Shown piece after piece: positions 6,703-14,022 of a stretch of 27,039 nt of DNA; position 1 is the stretch's first letter, and the number at the start of each line of letters is the position of its first letter. This stretch comes from Dehalococcoidales bacterium (GTDB lineage Bacteria > Chloroflexota > Dehalococcoidia > Dehalococcoidales > RBG-16-60-22), in assembly GCA_030606585.1 (NCBI GenBank), contig JAUWGD010000005.1, positions 1 to 27,039 on the forward strand, read 5' to 3'. The notes below the pieces were generated by a model. That model saw only the letters and a list, made by a program, of their open reading frames with translations, was not told the DNA's origin and ran no database searches. The position numbers were made by a program, and so were the translations under genes.

Positions 6703-9385
6703 TACCGTCAGTCCTTTCCAGCCTCACGGCACATGTCTTGAGCGCCGGGCCTTTGGCTTGAGGGTCAAGAACGGTACCGAATAACTCGTAGACAGGGCTA
6801 TCCGGGTAAGAAATCGGCATAAAGAGCAGACCGCGGGGGAGTGAGTTGCTGACCTTAGTGGTTGTTGAAAGCTCTCCCTGCGCCGAGGTAATTTTAATAG
6901 CATCACCGTCACCGATGCCCAGTTCGGCGGCATCGGCACCGCTGATTTCGAGTAAAGCCGCGGGTGAGAACTTGCTTAGCCGTGCCGACCTTGAGCTCCG
7001 CGAGCCCGCGCCGAAATGGTACCTGCCGGAACCGGCCATCAGGGTTAAAGGGTAACCGTCGGTGGCCACGTCCTGCGGAGACGTATATTCGACGGGCGAA
7101 AACCGCCCGAATCCGCTGGGGAACAGGCCCTTGTGAAGACGCCTGGTGCCCGGGCTGGAACCCTCAACGTCACCCCAGTCCAGACCCATCGAATCGGTAT
7201 CGGCGTAAGCGACGTGTCGGTAGAAGGGTACCATATCTTCGATTTCTTCCATGACATCTTGATGAGAATCATAAGGCATCTTGGAACCCGTCACTTCAGC
7301 CAGTCGAAGCAGTATCTCCAGGTCCGGGAGACTTTCGCCGACAGGTTCGATGGCCTGGTGCAGTCGCTGTACCCTCCCCTCGAAGTTGGTGAACGTCCCC
7401 TCTTTTTCGGCGAAGCTGGCCGCCGACAGAACCACCGAGGCGAGCTTGACCGTCTCCGTCGGGAACATATCCGTAACCACCAGAAAGTCGAGAGAAGACA
7501 GGGCTTTTCTAATCAGAGCGGGCTGCGGGAAGCTGGCTACCGGGTTTTCGCCCATGATGAGCATCCCCTTAACCTTTCCTAGTCCCGCCGCTTTCATCAT
7601 TTCCAGAGCCGACAATCCGGCTGCGGTCGGTAAAGAGCCCCCCCAGTGTTCCTCAAACCTCTGCCTGTTTTCCGCTTCATCGACGCTTTGATAGCCGGGA
7701 AGGAAACCGGGCAGGGCCCCCATGTCGCAGGCCCCGTGGGCGTTGTTTTCCCGCTGCAGGGCGAAAATCCCGCCACGCCGTCCGGCATTCCCGGTGAGCA
7801 TGGCCAGATTGGCAATAGCGACGACGGCGTCGGTTCCGGAAGTATGCTGGGTAATCCCGTTCCCGTAGACAATAGAGGCTTCTTCGGCTCCGGCAAGGAG
7901 TCGGGCTGCCGCCTGCACGTCCTTCTTCGCGATACCGGTCACATCTTCGACATAGCCAGCGGTATAATTTTGCAGGCTCTTCGTCCAGCCGGTAAAGTTA
8001 TCCGTCATGCGGGTAACGAACTCAACATCGAGCCTCTTTTCGTCGATTATCACCCTGGCCAGACCGTTCAGCAAAGCCACGTCGGTACCGATACCGGGCC
8101 TGAGCCAGAGGCTGGCAAACTGAGTTAATGGGGTATTGCGAGGGTCTATCACGATTAGTTTCGCCTCTTTGAATCTGACCGCCCGCTTGATGGCATAGGC
8201 CACCGCCGGCGCCGAGATTTCCGGATTGGCGCCGATTACCATGATAACCCGCGACCTCTCCAGAGCATCGAGTGAACCTGTCGTACCGGCGTATCCGATT
8301 GAGGCTCCCAGACCGGTACGGCTGGCCGCGCTGTAGAGTCGGCTGCCGTTGTCGATATTGTTCGTCCCCAGAACGCCCCGGGCGAATCTCTGGAGCACAT
8401 AATTTTCTTCATTGGTGCACTTGGATGAGCCGAAAACCGCCAGGGCGTCAGCCCCGTGGTCTTTCTTAATCTGCCCGAGTCCTTCAGCCACCCGGGACAG
8501 CGCCTCTTCCCAGGTCGCTTCCTGAAACTCGCCGTCCACCTTTATCAGTGGCTGGGTCAATCTCTCCGGACTGTGAATAAAATCATAACCGTAACTGCCG
8601 CGGACGCAGAGAGCACCCCGGCTTACCGGACTATCCACCGCCGGTCTGGCCTCGACTATTTGATTGTCTTTAGTACCCAGGCAGATAGTACAGCCACAAC
8701 CGCAATAAGGGCATATCGTGGTAACCGTATTCGTCGCGGTGCCGGTGTATACCCTCTCCTTCTCCATGATAGCTCCGGTGGGGCAGATAGCCACGCAGGC
8801 TCCGCAGAAGGTACATTCGGATTTTTCCAGCGGCATATCATTTAATGTCGCCGCTCTCACCATGGTGCCGCGGTGAATATAATCGATAGCCCCTTCCACG
8901 ACCAGTTCCTGGTCGACCCGGATACACTTGCCGCACATGACGCACTTGGAGAGGTCACGCTCGATAAAGGGATTGACCTCTTCGATGACATCATTCTGGG
9001 GGATTTTCTGAAGCTGGATGAGTCCGACACCCATCTCCGCAGCCAGCTTGCGCAATTGACAGCGGTTGCCCTTGTCGCAGACAAGACAGGAATCGGGGTG
9101 ACTGGCCAGTATAAGCTCGAGGATTCTCTTACGGTGTTCCACTACCCTCGGCGAGTTGGTATTGATGGTCATTCCCGGCGATATCGCGGCGACGCAGGAA
9201 GCCAGCAAGGCGCCATTGCGTTCGTCTTCTACCAGGCAAAGGCGACAGGCACCCGTCGAAGCAAGGTTAGGGTCGTGACAGAGAGTGGGTATGTAAACGC
9301 CTGACTCTCGTGCCAGGTCCAGAATCGTCGTTCCGGCGTAACCACTAACCTCTACCCCATTCAATGTAATGGTAACTGCTTCCAC
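6695..9385 (-). CDS. Molybdopterin oxidoreductase, NAD-linked formate dehydrogenase alpha/NuoG-like, with altered active site
   Basis: The 896-aa protein starts at GTG 9385 (GGAG eight bases upstream). Its domain order matches NAD-dependent formate dehydrogenase alpha subunits: a plant-type [2Fe-2S] domain (C36, C47, C50, C64); a His-Cys3 cluster (H96, C100, C103, C109); a 2x[4Fe-4S] domain (C148, C151, C154, then C191, C194, C197, C201); the CPYCGCGC cluster (C225, C228, C232, C260); then the bis-MGD fold to the C-terminus. Key residues differ. The Sec/Cys-His pair expected after NNIDxxxRL is Tyr351-Ser352. The formate-binding Arg of the usual RGQNN segment is Gln544, in LQRENNAHGACDMG. The fourth Cys of the first ferredoxin motif is Asp158. 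The cofactor-binding folds look intact, so the gene seems functional, but a formate substrate is doubtful. The family call is firm; the substrate is unknown. Confidence 0.88.
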   Translation of the reverse strand: MEAVTITLNGVEVSGYAGTTILDLARESGVYIPTLCHDPNLASTGACRLCLVEDERNGALLASCVAAISPGMTINTNSPRVVEHRKRILELILASHPDSCLVCDKGNRCQLRKLAAEMGVGLIQLQKIPQNDVIEEVNPFIERDLSKCVMCGKCIRVDQELVVEGAIDYIHRGTMVRAATLNDMPLEKSECTFCGACVAICPTGAIMEKERVYTGTATNTVTTICPYCGCGCTICLGTKDNQIVEARPAVDSPVSRGALCVRGSYGYDFIHSPERLTQPLIKVDGEFQEATWEEALSRVAEGLGQIKKDHGADALAVFGSSKCTNEENYVLQRFARGVLGTNNIDNGSRLYSAASRTGLGASIGYAGTTGSLDALERSRVIMVIGANPEISAPAVAYAIKRAVRFKEAKLIVIDPRNTPLTQFASLWLRPGIGTDVALLNGLARVIIDEKRLDVEFVTRMTDNFTGWTKSLQNYTAGYVEDVTGIAKKDVQAAARLLAGAEEASIVYGNGITQHTSGTDAVVAIANLAMLTGNAGRRGGIFALQRENNAHGACDMGALPGFLPGYQSVDEAENRQRFEEHWGGSLPTAAGLSALEMMKAAGLGKVKGMLIMGENPVASFPQPALIRKALSSLDFLVVTDMFPTETVKLASVVLSAASFAEKEGTFTNFEGRVQRLHQAIEPVGESLPDLEILLRLAEVTGSKMPYDSHQDVMEEIEDMVPFYRHVAYADTDSMGLDWGDVEGSSPGTRRLHKGLFPSGFGRFSPVEYTSPQDVATDGYPLTLMAGSGRYHFGAGSRSSRSARLSKFSPAALLEISGADAAELGIGDGDAIKITSAQGELSTTTKVSNSLPRGLLFMPISYPDSPVYELFGTVLDPQAKGPALKTCAVRLERTDGNG

Positions 9386-9403
9386 TCACACACTCCGCTG
9401 ACT

Positions 9404-10201
9404 TTATACCCTGGGTTGGAGCGACTCTATCCATGACTGGTCGCCCCGGGCTACCGACCGTATTCCGGTTAATAGCCGGGAACTGGCAGCCGCTTTGGGA
9501 ATGAAACCCACGGCTCCCGCCTCGCGACTGGCTATAACGTTCTCTTCATCATCATACTGTGTCAGCATCAATACCTTGGTCGCCTTGTATTTTTGGCATA
9601 CCTCTTTGGCGGCGTCCAGTCCGTTCATCACCGGCATGACAATATCCATGACAACCACGTCAGGCACGAGCTCTCTGGTCTTTTCCAGCGCTTCCTTGCC
9701 ATTAACCGCCTCGCCAACCACCTGCATATCACGCTGCAGGTTAAGCACGGACCTGATGCCGTCTCTAACAACGGCGTGGTCGTCCACGATTAATACCCTT
9801 ATCTTCTTCGTTGCCCTGTCCAGCAATTTCTGGATACGGGGTATCAGCGCTACCGGCTCGACAGGCTTGGCCAGAAAGTCCTCGGCATCACACTGCATCC
9901 CCTCGTCCATTCTCCAGCCCTTGAGCAACTGCTTCTCCGGCGGGGCATTAATAACCATGATGGGCAGGTTGCTGAACCCCAGAGTCTGCTTCATCCACTT
10001 ATGGAACAGGAAAGCATCCCCGCGTGGCATGATGGTGCCCAGGACAATCATGTCCGGTTCATGGGTGCGTACCATTTTCTCTGCCTGTTCACGGTCACCG
10101 GCGGTGACTACGGCGTAGGCTTCTTTTACCAGAGTTTTTTCCAAAGCTTCTATGAAATCTAGGTCATCATCAACAATCAGAACAGTGGTTTTCTTTTCCA
10201 T
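9404..10201 (-). CDS. Double-receiver response regulator without output domain
   Basis: The 265-aa protein begins at ATG 10201 with AAAGGAGG seven bases upstream. Receiver 1 (about residues 5-128) keeps the acidic pair D11/D12 and a Lys in DFLAKPVEP, but the phospho-acceptor Asp is Gly55 (VLGTIMP for the usual LDxxMP), so it is a pseudo-receiver. Receiver 2 (about 134-255) is intact, with D186 in VVMDIVMP, T214 and K236. It closely resembles the receiver of the NarL-type regulator upstream and stops where that protein's HTH linker begins. No DNA-binding or enzymatic domain follows. The gene ends 18 bp before the molybdoenzyme gene and probably shares its transcript. It may act as a phosphate sink or as a protein-interaction regulator of the complex. 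Confidence 0.88.
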   Translation of the reverse strand: MEKKTTVLIVDDDLDFIEALEKTLVKEAYAVVTAGDREQAEKMVRTHEPDMIVLGTIMPRGDAFLFHKWMKQTLGFSNLPIMVINAPPEKQLLKGWRMDEGMQCDAEDFLAKPVEPVALIPRIQKLLDRATKKIRVLIVDDHAVVRDGIRSVLNLQRDMQVVGEAVNGKEALEKTRELVPDVVVMDIVMPVMNGLDAAKEVCQKYKATKVLMLTQYDDEENVIASREAGAVGFIPKAAASSRLLTGIRSVARGDQSWIESLQPRV

Positions 10202-10398
10202 TTTAAGCCTCCTTTCACTGGAAGCGCTTATTAACCACAATAAAGCACAGATGTGAAAAAAGGAATGGGGAATTTACCCCGATGGTTGCGGGTGAAACCC
10301 TTGAATTTACCGGAATTTCCCCTTAGATATCAAGGTAAAAAACAGGGGCATAACCCGTTGAGAGTAGAGAGCCATAAAAAACTAAGATGGGGGTGGGG
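10202..10398. promoter_or_regulatory. Intergenic regulatory candidate upstream of the double-receiver/molybdoenzyme operon
   Basis: These 197 bases hold several short symmetric or repeated elements. GAATTTACC occurs at 10270-10278 and again at 10303-10311. GGGG-N6-CCCC spans 10267-10280, GGGTGAAACCC spans 10290-10300, and GGAATTTCC spans 10312-10320. Such a cluster in front of an operon that sits next to a NarL-type regulator gene would suit an operator, but no clear sigma-70 promoter is visible. The motif reading is inference. Confidence 0.3.
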
Positions 10399-11052
10399 TT
10401 AGATGCTGATAATGCCTTTGCGTAGAGCATATTTTACCAGGTCAATACGATTATGAATGCCCAGTTTAGCCATGAGATTAGTCTTATGTCCTTCTACTGT
10501 TTTGGGAGTAATTACCAGCATTTCCGCTATCTTCTGGGTACTGTACCCTTCGGCCAGTAGCTTGAGTATCTCCCTCTCCCGTCCTGTTAAAGTATTATAG
10601 GGGTCCTGTTTGCTACGTCCGCCGGCCGTATTCTGGAAGTTTTCCACGAGCAGCCTTGCCACCGAGGGTGAAAGAAAGGAATCGCCCTTATAGACAGACC
10701 TGATGCCGGAAGCGAGTTCGGAGGAGGCCCCCGCCTTACTGATGAGTCCGGAGGCGCCGGATTCGAGAACGGGGAAGACATATTCCTTATCGTCATGCTG
10801 GGTGACAACCAGCACCTTGGTTTTAGGGAACTCCTTGCTAATCCGTCGGGTGGCTTCCAGTCCTCCCATGATGGGCATGGCGATATCCATGAGCACCACA
10901 TCAGGGTGCAGCGCGCTGACCTTTTCCAGCGCTTCGTTGCCGTTGGTCGCCTCGCCTACTACCTCGATATCCCCGGCGAGGGAAAGTAAAGCAGAGATAC
11001 CATCACGCACGATGGTATGGTCGTCAACTACCAGTACTCTTATTTTTTGCAT
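10399..11052 (-). CDS. NarL/FixJ-family response regulator (receiver plus LuxR-type HTH)
   Basis: The 217-aa protein has an N-terminal receiver with D10/D11, phospho-acceptor D56 (VLMDIAMP), T84 and K106. A C-terminal LuxR-type helix-turn-helix follows at about residues 152-215, with LTGREREILKLLAEGYSTQKIAEML and TPKTVEGHKTNLMAKLGI. It should be a DNA-binding transcription factor controlled by the kinase encoded immediately upstream. The ATG at 11052 lies inside the kinase gene, giving a 29-bp overlap and likely translational coupling. The target is unknown, but the next genes downstream (the double-receiver and the molybdoenzyme/metVF operon) are obvious candidates. Confidence 0.95.
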   Translation of the reverse strand: MQKIRVLVVDDHTIVRDGISALLSLAGDIEVVGEATNGNEALEKVSALHPDVVLMDIAMPIMGGLEATRRISKEFPKTKVLVVTQHDDKEYVFPVLESGASGLISKAGASSELASGIRSVYKGDSFLSPSVARLLVENFQNTAGGRSKQDPYNTLTGREREILKLLAEGYSTQKIAEMLVITPKTVEGHKTNLMAKLGIHNRIDLVKYALRKGIISI

Positions 11053-12301
11053 ACCCTATTTCCTGACCTATCGGTATACTAGCCCAGACGGTGGTCCCTT
11101 TCCCTATTTCAGATTCAATCCCGCTGGTACCGCCGAGAAAGCCAATCCTTTCTCTCATGCTGAATAAACCGCGTCCCCGCCCGCTTTCCTCCACATCGGT
11201 AATCTCGGAAACATCAAATCCATGTCCGTCATCGCTTATCTTTATCGTGAATTCATCCGGTCGGAATTCCAGTAAAACGGTAACGTTCCTGGCATTAGAA
11301 TGCTGGGCGATGTTGCCTATGGCTCCCTGGATAAAGCGGAAAAGCGCCGCTTCAACCTCAGGAGGAAACCTCATCACGGTACCCCTGGTCTCCACCGAAA
11401 CGTCCATTTCCAGAGGCTGCAGCCTGGTCTCGGCGTGCTGGCGGACGGCAGGAACCAGCCCCAGCGTATCCAGCAGCGCCGGGTGGAGATTGGAAATCAG
11501 CCGGCTTACCTCGTTATGCACCTGCACGGTTAACGACTGCACCTTTTTTAATCCGGCTACGAACTCATCGTCCTGCTTGCCGGTCATTTCAGACAACTCT
11601 ATCAACGCCTGTAACTGGAGGGCTATACCGGAGAGCGACTGACTGGTCTCGTCATGCAGTTCACGGGCAATCCTCCTTCGCTCTTCCTCTTCGGCTACGA
11701 GGTTCTGCCGGGCAAGCCTGCGTAACCTTTCACGCGCCCCCCTCAGTCGTTCGTAGAGTCGGGCATGCTCGATAGCGATACCCAGCTGGTCGCCGATAGC
11801 ATACAGCAGGTGCACGTCGTTGGTGGTGAATTTACGCGGCACACGACTGGCCACGTACAGGACACCCAGAACACTGGCTTTAGCCCGGAGAGGCACACAG
11901 ATGAACGCCTTGAGACCTTCTTCAATAATCAGTTCTCGATGCGCCACCCGCGGGTCTTTAGAGATATCCTCCAGGAGAACCGCCTTGCCACCCTGGGCGA
12001 CGCTTCCGGTAATCCCCTCGCCGAGGCTGGTAATGACATTATCGACGAACTCTTTACTCAGCCCCCTGTGGACAATGTGCGAGAGACTCTGGGTATCTTC
12101 GTCGATGAGCAGGATTTCTCCGATGGTCCCACTCATAATATCCAGAGCGCTATCGAGGCCAACGCCCAGAATAGCGTCAAGGTCCCACAGTCCGCTCAGG
12201 GCTGCCGAGATTCGACTTAAGACCACAACCCCGGGCTGCTGTCTCTCCGCTTTTACCCTTGACCCCTGTGCTCCCTTTTTAGTCAGCTCAGTCGATTCCA
12301 T
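11024..12301 (-). CDS. Soluble GAF-domain histidine kinase, NarX/DegS-type (HisKA_3)
   Basis: The 425-aa protein has no transmembrane segment, so it senses an intracellular signal. A GAF domain covers about residues 35-185 (for example GEGITGSVAQGGKAVLLEDI and FICVPLRAKASVLGVLYVAS). A short coiled linker leads to the HisKA_3 phosphorylation motif ERRRIARELHDE with His216, then to a HATPase domain with an N-box (FIQGAIGNIAQHSNA), a G1 box DDGHGFD and a G2 box GRGRGLFSM. The kinase pairs with the overlapping NarL-type regulator gene. The GAF ligand cannot be told; redox or oxygen sensing would suit the neighbouring Fe-S/Mo operon, but no heme- or cluster-binding cysteine pattern is evident. Confidence 0.94.
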   Translation of the reverse strand: MESTELTKKGAQGSRVKAERQQPGVVVLSRISAALSGLWDLDAILGVGLDSALDIMSGTIGEILLIDEDTQSLSHIVHRGLSKEFVDNVITSLGEGITGSVAQGGKAVLLEDISKDPRVAHRELIIEEGLKAFICVPLRAKASVLGVLYVASRVPRKFTTNDVHLLYAIGDQLGIAIEHARLYERLRGARERLRRLARQNLVAEEEERRRIARELHDETSQSLSGIALQLQALIELSEMTGKQDDEFVAGLKKVQSLTVQVHNEVSRLISNLHPALLDTLGLVPAVRQHAETRLQPLEMDVSVETRGTVMRFPPEVEAALFRFIQGAIGNIAQHSNARNVTVLLEFRPDEFTIKISDDGHGFDVSEITDVEESGRGRGLFSMRERIGFLGGTSGIESEIGKGTTVWASIPIGQEIGYAKNKSTGS

Positions 12302-12337
12302 GTTATTAATCGCACCTGTCCCACAAATTATTTTGTA

Positions 12338-12353
12338 TAGATAAGCCTATCTA
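12338..12353. repeat. Short inverted repeat upstream of the histidine kinase gene
   Basis: The arms TAGATA and TATCTA flank a 4-base centre, about 37 bp upstream of the kinase start. A TTGACA on the minus strand (12373-12368) lies just beyond, though no good -10 follows at normal spacing. The repeat could be an operator for the kinase/regulator genes; there is no direct evidence for this. Confidence 0.3.
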
Positions 12354-12433
12354 AAAATCGGCCGATTTGTCAAACATCGCTTCGTGATTATATTTGCCGG
12401 ATACAAGTTGCGGTAGTGCACGATATATTGAAC

Positions 12434-12449
12434 CGGGGCGCTTGCCCCG
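12434..12449. other. GC-rich hairpin in the divergent intergenic region
   Basis: CGGGGC and GCCCCG form a perfect 6-bp stem with a GCTT loop. The flanks are AT-rich but there is no T-run, so a classical terminator is not supported. It lies between the divergent kinase gene and the promoter at 12481. Confidence 0.35.
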
Positions 12450-12480
12450 AATATTAATAATATGTCATATGTGCTTTAAT

Positions 12481-12508
12481 TTGACAAATAGTGACAATAG
12501 TATATAAT
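12481..12508 (+). promoter_or_regulatory. Near-consensus sigma-70-type promoter
   Basis: TTGACA at 12481-12486 and TATAAT at 12503-12508 are separated by 16 bp. TGACAA is repeated inside the element (12482 and 12492), which might be an operator. Transcription would start near 12515 and leave a leader of about 150 bases before the membrane methyltransferase-like gene. Confidence 0.7.
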
Positions 12509-12576
12509 AAGAGTGCTGTACAATTAAGACTATCCAAAATTGAATAGCGGGATATAATGGGACGTGTAATATACAG

Positions 12577-12614
12577 GGTGCTGAAGCCGCTTGATAAAAG
12601 CGGTGACCGGCACC
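12577..12614 (+). other. Structured 5' leader hairpin
   Basis: The leader downstream of the 12481 promoter folds into a nested hairpin. The outer stem is GGTGC (12577-12581) with GCACC (12610-12614); the inner stem is CCGCTT (12587-12592) with AAGCGG (12598-12603), with loop GATAA. It ends 50 bases before the start codon. I do not recognise a riboswitch class in it. Confidence 0.4.
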
Positions 12615-12663
12615 TATTTATTCGCCAAATGAGCAATTTATTTGCCATGTGAGGATTAGAGGG

Positions 12664-13761
12664 GTGAAAAAGGCAGGCAGGATAATTCTGCTAATCGGTC
12701 TGACGCTTTTACTGTTATCCGGCATAACAGGCTCGCTCTCGATTGCCGCCGGACAGGAGCCTGCCGATATGACCGACAACCCTAATCAAGAAGCGGGTGG
12801 AGAACATCAATTCCACAGATATATTATTCAGGGTAAGAGTTTATCCTATCCCGACAGCGCCAATCAGCCGCCGGTCGTACACTCGGTGACGGCTGACCCG
12901 GGCGAACTCTGGCCTCCGAATGACAAGGCTAAAGACGTTACTATCACCGTAATGGCCTCCGATCCGGATGGGGCTAAGGATATCACCGGGATTACCTATT
13001 CCGTGGCTGATGAGTACGGCGAATATGATGTATCGGAGACATCCTTGCCCGAAGACGGGGTTATAGCCCTGCTGGCGAAAAGGCAATATGACGACGAGGA
13101 TGGACGTATCTATACCGTTACGGTTACCGCCTATGACGCGGAGGACCTTTCGGATAGTGCCAGTATCGATATCATCGTACCTTATGAAATGGATGGGTGT
13201 AATGCCTTTACCCTGATGGCAGGCATCTTTTTAGGACCGGGGCTCTTCGCCCTGGTTATACTGCTCTTTAAAAGAGAGGCGTTGATACGCCTCTTCAGCG
13301 TAAGCCTCAACAGGGTAAAATACGACCTGAAAGGAAAGATAGTGTTTTTTCTCTGGATATTTCTCCTCGGTGTACTTTCCATATACACAATCTTCCTGCC
13401 ATTAAAGCTGGGGACGGCGGCTTTATATGCAGGGCTTTCCATTTATGCCGTCGGCCTGATTACAGCCGCCCTGGTGATTATTAACCGGGCTAAGACAACA
13501 GGAGGTGAGACTGTAACCCGTGGACTGTACCGCTATTCAAGACATCCAATGTACCTGGCAGCTTTTATCGCGTTACTCGGTATATGTATGGCCACGGCTT
13601 CCTGGATATGCCTGGCGTTTTCCGCGGCGATTATAATATTAATCCATCTTCAGGTACTTTCAGAAGAACGCTACTGCCTTGAGAGGTATGGCGATCCCTA
13701 TCGTGAATATATGAACAGGGTCCCGAGATGGATAGGAATACAGAAATCCGAGAATGCCTGA
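12664..13761 (+). CDS. Exported Ig-like domain fused to ICMT/PEMT-type membrane methyltransferase
   Basis: I start at GTG 12664 because it gives MKKAGRII followed by a clean hydrophobic signal segment and has GAGG nine bases upstream; GTG 12649 is an alternative. The protein is 365 aa. After the signal (about 1-28), residues of about 65-170 form a beta-rich region resembling Ig/cadherin-like domains (PPVVHSVTADP, VMASDPDG, YTVTVTAYDAEDLSDSASI). The C-terminal 190 residues are hydrophobic, with several membrane segments. They end in the isoprenylcysteine-methyltransferase-like signature: TRGLYRYSRHPMYLAAF, then EERYCLERYGDPYREYMNRVPRW, which in that family binds SAM. The Ig-like part would sit outside the membrane. 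The methyl acceptor is unknown. It stands alone between a divergent kinase gene and decayed genes. Confidence 0.75.
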   Translation: MKKAGRIILLIGLTLLLLSGITGSLSIAAGQEPADMTDNPNQEAGGEHQFHRYIIQGKSLSYPDSANQPPVVHSVTADPGELWPPNDKAKDVTITVMASDPDGAKDITGITYSVADEYGEYDVSETSLPEDGVIALLAKRQYDDEDGRIYTVTVTAYDAEDLSDSASIDIIVPYEMDGCNAFTLMAGIFLGPGLFALVILLFKREALIRLFSVSLNRVKYDLKGKIVFFLWIFLLGVLSIYTIFLPLKLGTAALYAGLSIYAVGLITAALVIINRAKTTGGETVTRGLYRYSRHPMYLAAFIALLGICMATASWICLAFSAAIIILIHLQVLSEERYCLERYGDPYREYMNRVPRWIGIQKSENA

Positions 13762-13777
13762 AAATGGGGTTCTGATA

Positions 13778-13975
13778 CTATATACATTGAAAAGCCTCAC
13801 CGACAGATTCGATTGTAAGCTGAATATCCTCATCGCTGTGTGCCAGACCGGCTGGTGAAGCCACGCCTGGAATTGAAAATGCAGCACCGGACGGGAAAAC
13901 GGCAAAGGGCCGATAATATGGTGGGCGGCACTGTACGATAGTTAGAACCTTTGAGCTGGCTTTTAGTCTTTCCAC
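13778..13975 (-). pseudogene. C-terminal remnant of a class III aminotransferase (glutamate-1-semialdehyde-type)
   Basis: The minus-strand frame ends in AGLAHSDEDIQLTIESVGEAF and then a stop. This is the typical C-terminal pattern of class III PLP aminotransferases and glutamate-1-semialdehyde aminomutases (usually SAAHTxEDIxxTLExxxEAF). Only about 65 residues remain. Upstream the frame runs into the tail of a MarR-like remnant, with no room for the 350-plus residues of catalytic domain, so the gene is a fragment. Confidence 0.5.
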
Positions 13976-14022
13976 ATGATAGAGAAGTTCGAGTCCCCTT
14001 GTCTGGAGTCCGGTGCAGGATT

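Noticed and set aside
8333..8335. Selenocysteine at the molybdoenzyme active site
   Set aside because: The codon is TAC, not TGA, and the whole frame is free of internal stops, so no recoding is needed.
12577..12614. Known riboswitch class
   Set aside because: The nested stem lacks the conserved loop sequences of the classes I compared from memory (TPP, fluoride, ZTP, THF, c-di-GMP), so it is reported only as structure.
12454..12648. Minus-strand small frame of 64 codons in the regulatory region
   Set aside because: It covers the near-consensus promoter and leader of the opposite strand, with no ribosome site or family resemblance.
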